Source: DATAYF01 sp036272735 (GTDB lineage Bacteria; Chloroflexota; Ktedonobacteria; Ktedonobacterales; Ktedonobacteraceae). From it: 14,640 bases of DNA. The stretch is from the NCBI GenBank assembly GCA_036272735.1, contig DATAYF010000231.1, forward strand, positions 1-14,640. Direction: 5' to 3'. Both the position numbers and the translations under genes were made by a program. Of the stretch, positions 1 through 7,334 are shown in pieces. Positions within the stretch are counted from its first letter, which is position 1. Each line of letters opens with the position of its first letter. The notes beneath the pieces were generated by a model. That model did not search any database and had not been told where the DNA came from. It worked only from the letters and a program-made list of their open reading frames with translations.

Positions 1-992
1 GCTGCATTCCACAATTTGGCCTGCATGGCGGCTTTCAGTTTTGTGGCTTGCTGCCTGTATATTGCCGCCAGGTGGTGATTGCCTGCCAACTGTGCAATCT
101 GTGCGATGGCCTGGGCATCTCCATACATGTAGGCATTGATGGTTGGGCGATAGCCCTCGCCGCCGTGATAGGGGTCGGTGGGATCTTGATAGGAGGACAG
201 CGAGAACTCCATGGCATCCCAGACGGGCGTTTGGTAGTAGAGGCCAAAGCTTGCGTCGTAGCCGGTACCATAGCGGCCCGTGGTCGGATTGTAGTTAGCA
301 GGGGTCGCCCATGCCTGGTAATTGGCATCCAGTTTGTTGAGGAAGCCCGTCAGGAAGTTCTGGTCTGAGTTTACCAGATAGCGCGCGTAGTAAGAATCGG
401 CGATCCAGAAACTATATTGCCGGGGTTGAATACGATTGTCGGCCCCACTTAGCCAGAAGCTTTGATAATCGTTGAGATAGCGTTGGTTATGCAGCCAACG
501 TCCCTCGTAAATATGATGGGAGGCCGCGGCGTTGATCGTGCTGTAGAGACCGGCATAATCCACATTCTCCAGAAACTCCGTAATCACGTAGCCAGGCCCC
601 GGAACGGTGTAGCGAATGTGGCGCCTGTAGCCGCTCCAGCGATAGTAATACACGTCCTGAATAGCACTATCGGGGCAATCCAGGAAAGGAATGTTGTCTT
701 TGAACCATTGGGGATCGGCGAAGCTGTGCGGATACGGCGTGTTCGCAGAGAGATTGCGGTAATAGTTGAGCGTGGCATCTTTGTTGATATTCTTCTGGCT
801 ACTGCTGACGTGGAGCGTTGTCGTGTCACTGGCCGCCAGCGCGTTCTCTTGCTGAGAAAAGGTAGCTCCTACTGCTCCTGCTGAAAAGCCCAGCGCAGCG
901 GTCCAGTGCAGGAACTTGCGACGAGAGAGTTGGAGTAACGAGGTTAGTGACTGAGGAGCCTTTGTCTGTTGTGGGTTATCATGATCCGTCAT
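1..992 (-). CDS. Tat-exported six-hairpin (MGH1-like) glycoside hydrolase, N-terminal part; runs off the left edge
   Basis: An open minus-strand frame runs from ATG at 992 to the window edge (330 full codons, no stop). The ATG follows a strong Shine-Dalgarno, AAAGGAGGGG (1010-1001). An in-frame ATG at 1016 lies upstream of that site and is less likely. Residues 23-28 read SRRKFL, then a hydrophobic stretch and ALA-AS (cleavage after about residue 53): a twin-arginine signal, so export as a folded protein. The mature part is rich in Trp and Tyr. Around residues 255-310 it has a WDAMEFS stretch followed by YRPTINAYMYGDAQAIAQIA, which I recognise from (alpha/alpha)6 glycosidases of the MGH1/GH63-like group. 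Substrate cannot be told, and the C-terminal part with the remaining catalytic residues is outside the window. It is divergent from the LamG/GtaA-like gene, and the two promoters share an inverted repeat, which suggests co-regulation. Family assignment rests on remembered motifs. Confidence 0.8.
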   Translation of the reverse strand, partial: MTDHDNPQQTKAPQSLTSLLQLSRRKFLHWTAALGFSAGAVGATFSQQENALAASDTTTLHVSSSQKNINKDATLNYYRNLSANTPYPHSFADPQWFKDNIPFLDCPDSAIQDVYYYRWSGYRRHIRYTVPGPGYVITEFLENVDYAGLYSTINAAASHHIYEGRWLHNQRYLNDYQSFWLSGADNRIQPRQYSFWIADSYYARYLVNSDQNFLTGFLNKLDANYQAWATPANYNPTTGRYGTGYDASFGLYYQTPVWDAMEFSLSSYQDPTDPYHGGEGYRPTINAYMYGDAQAIAQIAQLAGNHHLAAIYRQQATKLKAAMQAKLWNA

Positions 993-1058
993 ATATGTCC
1001 CCTCCTTTGGGTCCATGTCATTGCTTTTCCATCAGCTTTTAACGAATTGATCAAAGAA

Positions 1059-1088
1059 AGTATAAGGGAAAGAAAAGCCTCTTGTCAA
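1059..1088 (-). promoter_or_regulatory. Near-consensus sigma-70 promoter of the minus-strand glycosidase
   Basis: On the minus strand, TTGACA (1088-1083) is followed after 18 bp by TATACT (1064-1059). The start site would fall near 1052, giving a leader of about 60 nt before the ATG at 992. The -35 box is an exact consensus and the -10 matches five of six positions. The surroundings are AT-rich and non-coding. Seen directly in the sequence; activity is inferred. Confidence 0.65.
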
Positions 1089-1125
1089 GATTATTGAAGC
1101 AACCGACCAGTCTACAAATCTTGAC
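1084..1125. promoter_or_regulatory. Inverted repeat joining the two divergent -35 boxes; candidate operator
   Basis: GTCAAGATT (1084-1092) and AATCTTGAC (1117-1125) are exact reverse complements separated by 24 bp. Each arm contains five bases of one -35 box plus four bases outside it, so the symmetry goes beyond what two -35 boxes alone would give. A dimeric regulator bound here would block or recruit polymerase at both promoters at once. The binding factor is unknown. Confidence 0.4.
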
Positions 1126-1148
1126 TTTTCCCCGATAATCACTATACT
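1121..1148 (+). promoter_or_regulatory. Near-consensus sigma-70 promoter of the LamG/GtaA-like gene
   Basis: TTGACT (1121-1126), a 16-bp spacer and TATACT (1143-1148) on the plus strand. The start site would be near 1155, leaving an unusually long leader of about 135 nt before ATG 1292. It lies back to back with the minus-strand promoter, with 32 bp between the two -35 boxes. Confidence 0.6.
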
Positions 1149-1188
1149 TCCTAATGAGTTCGTAAAGATGCGAACTGATATGGTGGTT

Positions 1189-1253
1189 TCCTGTTAGAAC
1201 GTTTTTTTGTCGCAGGCAACTCCGTTGTTGCTCATTTCTCTCTTCTAACAGGA
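1189..1253 (+). promoter_or_regulatory. Leader hairpin upstream of the LamG/GtaA-like gene
   Basis: TCCTGTTAGAA (1189-1199) and TTCTAACAGGA (1243-1253) are perfect 11-bp reverse complements enclosing 43 nt. Inside, GCAAC (1216-1220) can pair with GTTGC (1227-1231) around a 6-nt loop. The element lies between the predicted start site (about 1155) and the ribosome-binding site AAAGGAG (1277-1283). It matches no riboswitch class I can recall. There is no U-run after the 3' arm, so a simple terminator is unlikely; a DNA operator or a structured leader RNA are both possible. Confidence 0.4.
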
Positions 1254-1291
1254 GCAAGTAAGCAGAATTGTGAAGCAAAGGAGTTTTCACG

Positions 1292-4210
1292 ATGAAGGAA
1301 CATCATATTCCACCTCAACCCTTAGTGGGAGACATCCAGAATGGCCTGAGAAGGCGCGACTTTTTGAAGTGGACAGGCGCGCTTGGGCTTGCTGGCGGCG
1401 CACTTGAGACCCTCCTGTATCCCCAGGGGTTTGCCTTCGCTCAGTCGATGGATTTTACCAGCGGACTGGTTGGCTATTGGAAGTTCGACGAAGGGAATGG
1501 CACGACGGCGCAGGACTCGTCTGGCCAGGGCAACACTGGTATCCTTAATGGTGGGCCGACATGGACAACAGGCAGAATCAATGATGCTCTCAGTTTTAAT
1601 GGGAGGAGTAGTGAAGTCGACATCACCAAGAGCGTGCTCGATACCAGTAAGGATTTTACCATTACCGCCTGGGTTCAGCTTAGTAACGCGAGTAACTGGG
1701 CATCCGCCGTTAGTCAGGACGGCACAAATGTAAGTGCTTTCTTTCTACAATACACGAGTCCGACGATCCCTAACGGAGGGCGCTTTGCTTTTAGCGTGAT
1801 CAGCGCAGACTTGTCGCAGGGCACCACCACAAGAGCCATTTCTCCCTTCCAACCCTCCACGGGAGTATGGTATCATCTCGTGGGCGTTCACGATGCGACA
1901 ACTAACCAGATCAAGCTTTATGCTAACGGGACGCTCGTCGACACGCAATCGGTAGGAGCCACTTGGAATGCTGCTGGAAAGACCGTGATTGGGCGCGCGA
2001 AATTTAACAGCGGCCCGGTTGACTTCTGGCCTGGTCTTATCGACGAGGTGCATGCCTATAACCGCGTGCTCGGTGACCAGGATGTTGCCGCCCTGTATTA
2101 TTCAGCCTCCCAGGAGACTTTTCCAGGGTTTACGCCGATCCGCCCACCTGCGACACCGCTCGTCGTCCGCGATCCATACGTCAGCACCTGGCTCCCTTCG
2201 AACAATCTGGCGGGAACCTGGCCGACTTTCTGGGATGGTCACGTCAAAGCCTTGACTGGTATCGCTCATATCGATGGTGCTGCATATTTATTTATGGGCG
2301 CGCCAAACAATATTGGGATTACGCAGAACATGACCCAGACCAACCTGACCGTAACCCCAACAAAATCAATCTTTACGCTGCAAGGCGGGGGTGTCACTCT
2401 CATGGTGACCTTCCTATCGCCTGTTGAGCCGGATGATCTGCAAAAGCTTTCCGTCCCCCTGAGTTATATCACGGCTCACGTGCAGAGCAACGATGCGAAA
2501 GCGCATGCAGTCAGCCTCTACTTCGATATCTCTGCTGAGTGGGCTCATGGCGATTCTAACGCGCTCGTTAACTGGGGGAGCCAACAGGTGCCCCACGCAC
2601 ACGGCAATCTCACCACCTTTACCGTGACCCCTAATGCTCCTCAAATGCTCTCTGAGGTGAACCAGTATCCTTCGTGGGGCACAGCCGTGTGGGCAACGGA
2701 CCAGCAACAAAACCTGACCGTACGCAGTGGGCAGGATCTGCTTGTGCGCTCCCAGTTTGTGACGCAGGGTAAGCTCGATAACACGATGGATACAGGCATG
2801 CCCCGTGCGATTAACGACCGCTGGCCGGTATTCGCCTTCGCGCTCGATATGGGCAATGTGACCGCTTCAACCCACCATCCAACCCGTCACGCGATCCAAC
2901 AGGCCACGCTGGTGCTGGGACATGTGCGCGAACCGGCGATCAGCTATCAGGGCAATCCTGTGGCTCCCCTGTGGCGGTCGTACTGGTCAACGTGGCAACA
3001 GATGCTCGCTGCTACCTACGACGATGCCGGAGGAGCGTTCGGGCGTTCTGACGTGCTTGATCGCAAGATCACCGCTGACGCCACGCAGGCGGGCGGCCAG
3101 AACTACGCCGCAATCTGTGCCCTGGCACTGCGTCAGGCATTTGGCGGCGTCGAATTGGTCGGGACAAAGAATCAGCCCTGGTACTTCCTCAAAGAGATCA
3201 GTAGCGACGGCAACGTTTCGACCGTGGACGTGGTCTATCCCGCTTTTCCCGTTTTTGCCTACCTGAATCCGTACTTGCTCAGTCTGCTTTTAGCACCGAT
3301 TTTGTATTATACCGAAAGTGGCCTATGGCCTAAACCCTTCTGCGTGCACGACCTCGGCGCGCACTATCCTAATGCCGACGGGCACAACGACGGCGGTGGC
3401 GAAAATATGCAGGTGGAAGAGACCTCCAACATGCTGATTATGGCGGCCACCTACGCTCAACGGGCCGGAAACGCTGCCGCTGGTTTCGTCAACGCGCACT
3501 ACAAGATCTTCAAGCAGTGGGCCGACTACCTCAATGCGCCTAACGGCGGCACGCCGAGTCGCCCAAATGCGTTGGATCCGCTCTTACAGAACCAGACCGA
3601 TGACTTTACCGGTCTAATTGCCCACAGTACCAACCTGGCGCTCAAGGGTATCATCGCCATTGGGGCGATGGGCATTCTCGCTGGCATCTCCGGCAATCAG
3701 GAGGATCAGCAGTTCTATGCGAACACAGCGAAAAGCCTGATCGGGCAGTGGGCGAAGCTTGGGCAGGACCCGTCACAACCACACCTGGACATCGCCTACA
3801 CTGAGTCAGATACCGCGCCCGACACCGGAGCGGGCACGTATAGCTTGAAGTACAACGCCTTCCCCGATAGGCTGCTCGGCCTGGGCCTGGTTCCGGCGTT
3901 GGTATCGCAGGAAGAGGCGGCCTGGTACGCCCAGCACCAAAACGCGTACGGCATTCCGCTTGACACGCGGCATACCTACACCAAAGGTGACTGGGAAATG
4001 TGGACGGCCGCGTCAACGCAGGTGGCATCGTTGCGCCAGTACCTCATCGATGCGCTGTACAATTTTGCCAACACGAGCGGTTCGCGCGTGCCTTTTACTG
4101 ACTGGTACGATACGATCTCCGATCAGCAAGTTGGCTTCCAGGCGCGCCCGGTGGTGGGTGGTTTCTTCTCCATCCTGGCCCTGGCGAGTCCGCATGGTAA
4201 GCGCAAATAG
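1292..4210 (+). CDS. Tat-exported LamG-domain glutaminase-A-like (GtaA/DUF4965) protein
   Basis: 972 residues, ATG 1292 preceded by AAAGGAG (1277-1283) at 8-nt spacing. The N-terminus carries a twin-arginine signal (R20-R22, RRDFLK, hydrophobic stretch, probable cleavage after AFA at residue 50). Residues about 58-272 form a LamG/concanavalin-A-like jelly-roll of the kind that binds carbohydrate (start GLVGYWKFDEG; end DEVHAYNRVL). A linker leads to a GtaA-type region: RPPATPLVVRDPYVSTWLP near 283, an N-terminal beta domain to about 580, then a six-helical-hairpin domain with NDGGGENMQVEETSNMLIM (about 699-717), LKYNAFPDRLLGL (about 851) and TRHTYTKGDWEMWTAA (about 891-906). The GtaA family is named after fungal extracellular glutaminase, but its fold is that of six-hairpin glycosidases, so the bacterial activity is uncertain. 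It is divergent from another secreted six-hairpin enzyme, which suggests joint degradation of an external polymer. The frame is intact and followed by a hairpin terminator. Confidence 0.88.
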   Translation: MKEHHIPPQPLVGDIQNGLRRRDFLKWTGALGLAGGALETLLYPQGFAFAQSMDFTSGLVGYWKFDEGNGTTAQDSSGQGNTGILNGGPTWTTGRINDALSFNGRSSEVDITKSVLDTSKDFTITAWVQLSNASNWASAVSQDGTNVSAFFLQYTSPTIPNGGRFAFSVISADLSQGTTTRAISPFQPSTGVWYHLVGVHDATTNQIKLYANGTLVDTQSVGATWNAAGKTVIGRAKFNSGPVDFWPGLIDEVHAYNRVLGDQDVAALYYSASQETFPGFTPIRPPATPLVVRDPYVSTWLPSNNLAGTWPTFWDGHVKALTGIAHIDGAAYLFMGAPNNIGITQNMTQTNLTVTPTKSIFTLQGGGVTLMVTFLSPVEPDDLQKLSVPLSYITAHVQSNDAKAHAVSLYFDISAEWAHGDSNALVNWGSQQVPHAHGNLTTFTVTPNAPQMLSEVNQYPSWGTAVWATDQQQNLTVRSGQDLLVRSQFVTQGKLDNTMDTGMPRAINDRWPVFAFALDMGNVTASTHHPTRHAIQQATLVLGHVREPAISYQGNPVAPLWRSYWSTWQQMLAATYDDAGGAFGRSDVLDRKITADATQAGGQNYAAICALALRQAFGGVELVGTKNQPWYFLKEISSDGNVSTVDVVYPAFPVFAYLNPYLLSLLLAPILYYTESGLWPKPFCVHDLGAHYPNADGHNDGGGENMQVEETSNMLIMAATYAQRAGNAAAGFVNAHYKIFKQWADYLNAPNGGTPSRPNALDPLLQNQTDDFTGLIAHSTNLALKGIIAIGAMGILAGISGNQEDQQFYANTAKSLIGQWAKLGQDPSQPHLDIAYTESDTAPDTGAGTYSLKYNAFPDRLLGLGLVPALVSQEEAAWYAQHQNAYGIPLDTRHTYTKGDWEMWTAASTQVASLRQYLIDALYNFANTSGSRVPFTDWYDTISDQQVGFQARPVVGGFFSILALASPHGKRK

Positions 4211-4249
4211 CAGGATGCTAGCAGACTAGCAACGCAAGGACGCGCTAGT

Positions 4250-4298
4250 AAAACAGGCGACAAGCACACGGTTTATCCGTGTGCTTGTCGCCTGTTTT
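4250..4298 (+). terminator. 22-bp perfect hairpin terminator after the LamG/GtaA-like gene
   Basis: The arms 4250-4271 and 4277-4298 are exact reverse complements (22 bp) around a 5-nt loop, TTTAT. The 3' arm ends in TTTT and is followed by GCTGTGTTT. The 5' arm begins with AAAA, so the structure could also stop transcription coming from the other side. It lies 40 nt past the stop codon. Confidence 0.8.
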
Positions 4299-4508
4299 GC
4301 TGTGTTTACACTATAATGCTATCTACGGCGTTATGGGTTTATGAGCCAGCACACTTACTCGCTTTATTTATGTTATTACTAACAATATCTCATAGAAATA
4401 TCCGCTCTTTTATGATACATTTTTTATTGATACTGAGACTTGACGTTTTCATGCCCCTTCAATAGTAACCGCGACCGAAAGGCAGGAAAGGCAGGAAAGG
4501 CAGGTAGT
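4299..4508 (+). promoter_or_regulatory. AT-rich promoter region upstream of the grpE-dnaK-dnaJ-merR-clpB operon
   Basis: About 210 bp without a convincing gene. Two weak promoter candidates are visible. A perfect -10, TATAAT (4312-4317), lacks a good -35 at normal spacing. TTGACG (4440-4445) is followed at 17 bp by the poor -10 TAGTAA (4463-4468), which would start transcription close to the gene. A short inverted repeat, TGTTA-ttac-TAACA, lies at 4371-4384. I looked for CIRCE (TTAGCACTC-N9-GAGTGCTAA) and HAIR (CTTGAGT-N7-ACTCAAG) by eye and recognised neither, so how heat shock acts on this operon is not evident. Confidence 0.4.
4481..4504 (+). repeat. Tandem 9-nt repeat carrying the grpE ribosome-binding site
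   Basis: GGCAGGAAA occurs at 4481-4489 and 4490-4498, followed by GGCAGG (4499-4504). Each unit contains a Shine-Dalgarno-like AGGAAAGG or GGCAGG string, and the last ends 4 nt before ATG 4509. If translation began upstream at TTG 4440, the repeat would be read as Lys-Ala-Gly three times. Confidence 0.6.
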
Positions 4509-5174
4509 ATGCAGCAGCATGAGCAGGAACAACAAGAGCATGAGCGTAGGCCCACAATGGCTAGGCAGCCGGGACAGAGCAGCGAACCAGATTCCACTAG
4601 CGCCCCGGCTCAGCAAGACCAGCCTGCGGGCGTGGAGAATGTAGAGAGAGCGGAGCAGCAGCAGGCGGAAGGGCAGCCTGTGAGTGCGGAGCAACAGAAG
4701 GCAGAGGAGTACCTGGACCTGTTACAGCGCACGCAGGCGGACTTCATGAATTATCGCCGCCGCGCGGGCAAGGAACAGGCCGAGGGGCGTGTTGCGGCCC
4801 AAAGTGGTCTGCTCTCGCACCTGTTACCCGTGCTCGATGATCTTGAACTGGCGTTGCGAGCAGCACCAGCAGAAATGGCTCATCACCCCTGGGTACAGGG
4901 GTTGTTCCTGGTTGCGCGCAGGCTCCAGGGGCAGCTTGACCAGTTGGGCGTGCAGCGGGTCGGCATACCAGGTGAAGCGTTCGATCCAAACAAGCACGAG
5001 GCCGTAGCGACGGAAGCACGAGCGGATGTGCCCGAAGGCATGATTGCGCACGTTGTCCAGCCTGGGTACGTCCTGGGTGAGCGAGTTATTCGTCCCGCCC
5101 AGGTCAGCGTTGCAGGAACCCCTGCATCCACAGGCGATGCGCCGGCACAGCCGGAAGGGTCTGCACCCCAATAG
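4509..5174 (+). CDS. grpE: GrpE, nucleotide exchange factor of DnaK
   Basis: GrpE releases ADP from DnaK and so resets the Hsp70 cycle in the cytoplasm. From ATG 4509 the protein has 221 residues. A low-complexity Gln/Glu-rich tail (about 1-60) precedes a helical coiled-coil dimerisation region (EEYLDLLQRTQADFMNYRRR, then LLPVLDDLELAL). The C-terminal beta domain begins near residue 155 and includes the family signature region FDPNKHEAV and GYVLGERVIRPAQVSVAG. The frame is open back to TTG 4440, which would add 23 residues, but ATG 4509 follows a run of ribosome-binding-site-like repeats and gives a normal start. A later in-frame ATG at 4557 is also possible, since the family's N-terminus is variable. 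First gene of the chaperone operon; 116 bp separate it from dnaK. Confidence 0.93.
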   Translation: MQQHEQEQQEHERRPTMARQPGQSSEPDSTSAPAQQDQPAGVENVERAEQQQAEGQPVSAEQQKAEEYLDLLQRTQADFMNYRRRAGKEQAEGRVAAQSGLLSHLLPVLDDLELALRAAPAEMAHHPWVQGLFLVARRLQGQLDQLGVQRVGIPGEAFDPNKHEAVATEARADVPEGMIAHVVQPGYVLGERVIRPAQVSVAGTPASTGDAPAQPEGSAPQ

Positions 5175-5290
5175 GTGAATTGCTAGTAGATAGCCTAATA
5201 GCAACATTCGTGTAATTGAAGGTTCCCTTTGTAGGTCGAACCCGGTGAGTCGTGAACAGTAGGAACATAGTACGAGAGAAGAGGGAAACA

Positions 5291-7213
5291 ATGGCAAAGG
5301 TTCTTGGCATTGATTTGGGAACGACGAACTCTGCGATGGCGGTCATTGAGGCTGGTGAGCCAACCGTCGTAGAGAACAGGGAGGGATCGCGCATTACTCC
5401 TTCCGTTGTCGCCATTACGAAGAACGGAGAGCGCCTGGTCGGCCAGGTAGCGAAACGCCAGGCGGTGACCAATCCCGAAAACACCGTCTACTCCATTAAG
5501 CGTCTCATGGGGCGCAGGTTCGATGACCCCGAGGTTCAGCGTACCATCAAGATGGTGTCCTACAAGATCGTACGCGGACCCAACGATGATGTGCGTATTG
5601 TGCTAGGCGGGCGCCAGTACAGTCCACCGGAAATTTCGGCCATGATCCTGCAAAAACTAAAGGTTGACGCCGAAGACAAATTGGGGGAGCGTATTAATCA
5701 GGCTGTGATTACGGTACCAGCGTACTTCAACGATACACAGCGCCAGGCAACCAAGGACGCGGGCACCATCGCTGGTCTTGAGGTCTTGCGCATCATTAAT
5801 GAACCGACCGCCGCCTCGCTTGCTTATGGGCTAGACAAGAAACACGATGAAATGATCGCTGTCTACGACCTTGGTGGCGGCACCTTCGACATCTCTGTTT
5901 TGCAGTTAGGCGAGGGCATCATCGAGGTCAAGGCCACCAATGGCGACACGCACCTTGGTGGTGACGATTTCGACCAGCGTATCGTTGACTGGCTCGCCGA
6001 CGAGTTCCGCAAGGATCAGGGGATCGATCTGCGTAAGGACCGTATGGCGCTACAACGCCTGAGAGAAGCAGCCGAGCGAGCAAAGATCGAGCTGTCCACA
6101 TCGACGCAGACGGAGATCAATCTGCCCTTCATCACGGCCGACTCCAGCGGCCCTAAGCATCTCGTAATAACGCTGACGCGGGCTACGCTGGAACAACTGG
6201 TGCATGATCTTATCGAGAGCACCCGTGGTCCGGTTATGAAGGCGTTGGAAGATGCCCACGTTCAGGCGAACGAGATCAATGAGGTGGTGCTGGTTGGTGG
6301 GCAGACGCGCATGCCAGCGGTTGTTGAATTTGTGAAGGGCATTTTCCACAAGGATCCGCACAAAGGGGTCAATCCTGACGAGGTGGTGGCGATTGGCGCG
6401 GCTATACAGGCGGGTGTGTTGGGAGGCGAGGTGAAGGATGTGTTGCTGCTCGACGTGACACCGCTCTCGCTAGGCGTGGAAACGCTGGGCGGTGTAACGA
6501 CCAAACTGATTGAGCGTAACACGACCGTTCCCACGCGCAAAGGCGAAACCTTCAGCACGGCGGAAGATAATCAGTCGGCGGTAGATATCCATGTGCTCCA
6601 GGGCGAACGTGAACTGGCACGAGACAACAAGAGTCTGGGGCACTTCCGACTCGAAGGCATTGCGCCAGCCGCGCGTGGCTTGCCACAGATCGAGGTCACC
6701 TTTGATATCGACGCCAATGGCATTCTGAATGTGACCGCGCGCGACAAAGCTACGGGCCGCGAACAACGGATCGCTATTACGGCCTCGGGTGGCCTCTCCA
6801 AGGACGAGGTCAACAATCTGGTGCGTGAGGCAGAGCAGCACGCCCAGGAAGACCGTCAGCGCCGTGAAGAGATCGAGGAGCGCAACCATGCCGATAGTAT
6901 GGCCTACCAGGCGGAGCGTATGCTACAGGACAACAGGGAAAAGCTCTCACCTGATGTGCGTAGTGACGTAGAAAGTCGTATCAAGGCTGTGCGTGATGCG
7001 CTGTCGGCCAATGACCTCACACGCGTGCGCAGTACCATGGCTGAGCTAGAGAGTACGCTCCAGCGCGCGCAGCAGGAGGTTGCCAGTCAAGCAGGAGCAA
7101 CAGCAGGCAGCGGGACAGCGCCTGGCGCGACGCCTGGTTCCAGCAGCGAGGCAGGAACATCCGCATCGGGTGGTGAATCAGGAACCGTCGAGGGAGAATA
7201 TCGCGAAATCTAG
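5291..7213 (+). CDS. dnaK: DnaK, Hsp70 chaperone
   Basis: ATP-driven chaperone that binds exposed hydrophobic peptide segments of unfolded proteins. It is 640 residues long, normal for bacterial DnaK. The start at ATG 5291 (MAKVLGIDLGTTNS) follows GAGGG (5281-5285); a GTG at 5252 in the same frame would only add 13 non-conserved residues. The nucleotide-binding domain (1 to about 380) has the phosphate-1 loop GIDLGTTNS, the adenosine region, VYDLGGGTFDISVL (phosphate 2) and VVLVGGQTRMPAV. The interdomain linker VLLLDVTPLSLG lies at about 382-393. The substrate-binding beta domain runs to about 505, then the helical lid, a Gly/Ser/Ala-rich tail and the terminal VEGEYREI (EEVD-like in bacterial DnaK). 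No missing key residue was seen. It sits between its two co-chaperone genes, grpE and dnaJ. Confidence 0.98.
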   Translation: MAKVLGIDLGTTNSAMAVIEAGEPTVVENREGSRITPSVVAITKNGERLVGQVAKRQAVTNPENTVYSIKRLMGRRFDDPEVQRTIKMVSYKIVRGPNDDVRIVLGGRQYSPPEISAMILQKLKVDAEDKLGERINQAVITVPAYFNDTQRQATKDAGTIAGLEVLRIINEPTAASLAYGLDKKHDEMIAVYDLGGGTFDISVLQLGEGIIEVKATNGDTHLGGDDFDQRIVDWLADEFRKDQGIDLRKDRMALQRLREAAERAKIELSTSTQTEINLPFITADSSGPKHLVITLTRATLEQLVHDLIESTRGPVMKALEDAHVQANEINEVVLVGGQTRMPAVVEFVKGIFHKDPHKGVNPDEVVAIGAAIQAGVLGGEVKDVLLLDVTPLSLGVETLGGVTTKLIERNTTVPTRKGETFSTAEDNQSAVDIHVLQGERELARDNKSLGHFRLEGIAPAARGLPQIEVTFDIDANGILNVTARDKATGREQRIAITASGGLSKDEVNNLVREAEQHAQEDRQRREEIEERNHADSMAYQAERMLQDNREKLSPDVRSDVESRIKAVRDALSANDLTRVRSTMAELESTLQRAQQEVASQAGATAGSGTAPGATPGSSSEAGTSASGGESGTVEGEYREI

Positions 7214-7234
7214 ACAGCGCCGCATGCTCATCCT

Positions 7235-7316
7235 GGAGGAGCTATAAAGAATATGGTGATGTTGCATCAAAGCCTCACCAGGTGATGAGCGAACAGCCTA
7301 TCTTTATAGCTCTTTT
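7235..7316 (+). promoter_or_regulatory. Structured dnaK-dnaJ intergenic element with a 12-bp inverted repeat
   Basis: GAGCTATAAAGA (7239-7250) and TCTTTATAGCTC (7301-7312) are exact reverse complements enclosing 50 nt. In RNA, G-U and A-U pairs can extend the stem by four (7235-7238 with 7313-7316). The enclosed loop can fold further: TGATG/CATCA (7257-7261 with 7265-7269), or alternatively TGGTGA/TCACCA (7254-7259 with 7275-7280). The 3' arm runs into TCTTTTC and ends just before the dnaJ ribosome-binding site (GGGGAGA, 7320-7326). Possible roles are partial termination, an RNase processing site or a temperature-sensitive fold. None can be decided from sequence. Confidence 0.5.
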
Positions 7317-7334
7317 CATGGGGAGATTGATCTT

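Noticed and set aside
48..884. Plus-strand frames (48-368, 462-884)
   Set aside because: They are antisense shadows of the minus-strand glycosidase, which has a Tat signal and a strong ribosome-binding site.
1051..1290. Minus-strand open frame of 79 codons between the two hydrolase genes
   Set aside because: It covers both predicted promoters and the inverted repeats, lacks a ribosome-binding site and resembles no family.
4440..4508. TTG start for grpE at 4440
   Set aside because: It would translate the repeated ribosome-binding-site region; ATG 4509 directly after that region is a better start.
5252..5290. GTG start for dnaK at 5252
   Set aside because: DnaK proteins begin at the MAK-GIDLGTTNS segment, and ATG 5291 has its own ribosome-binding site.
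7235..7316. Simple intrinsic terminator between dnaK and dnaJ
   Set aside because: The 50-nt loop is far too long for a typical terminator hairpin, so it is listed as a structured element of unknown role instead.
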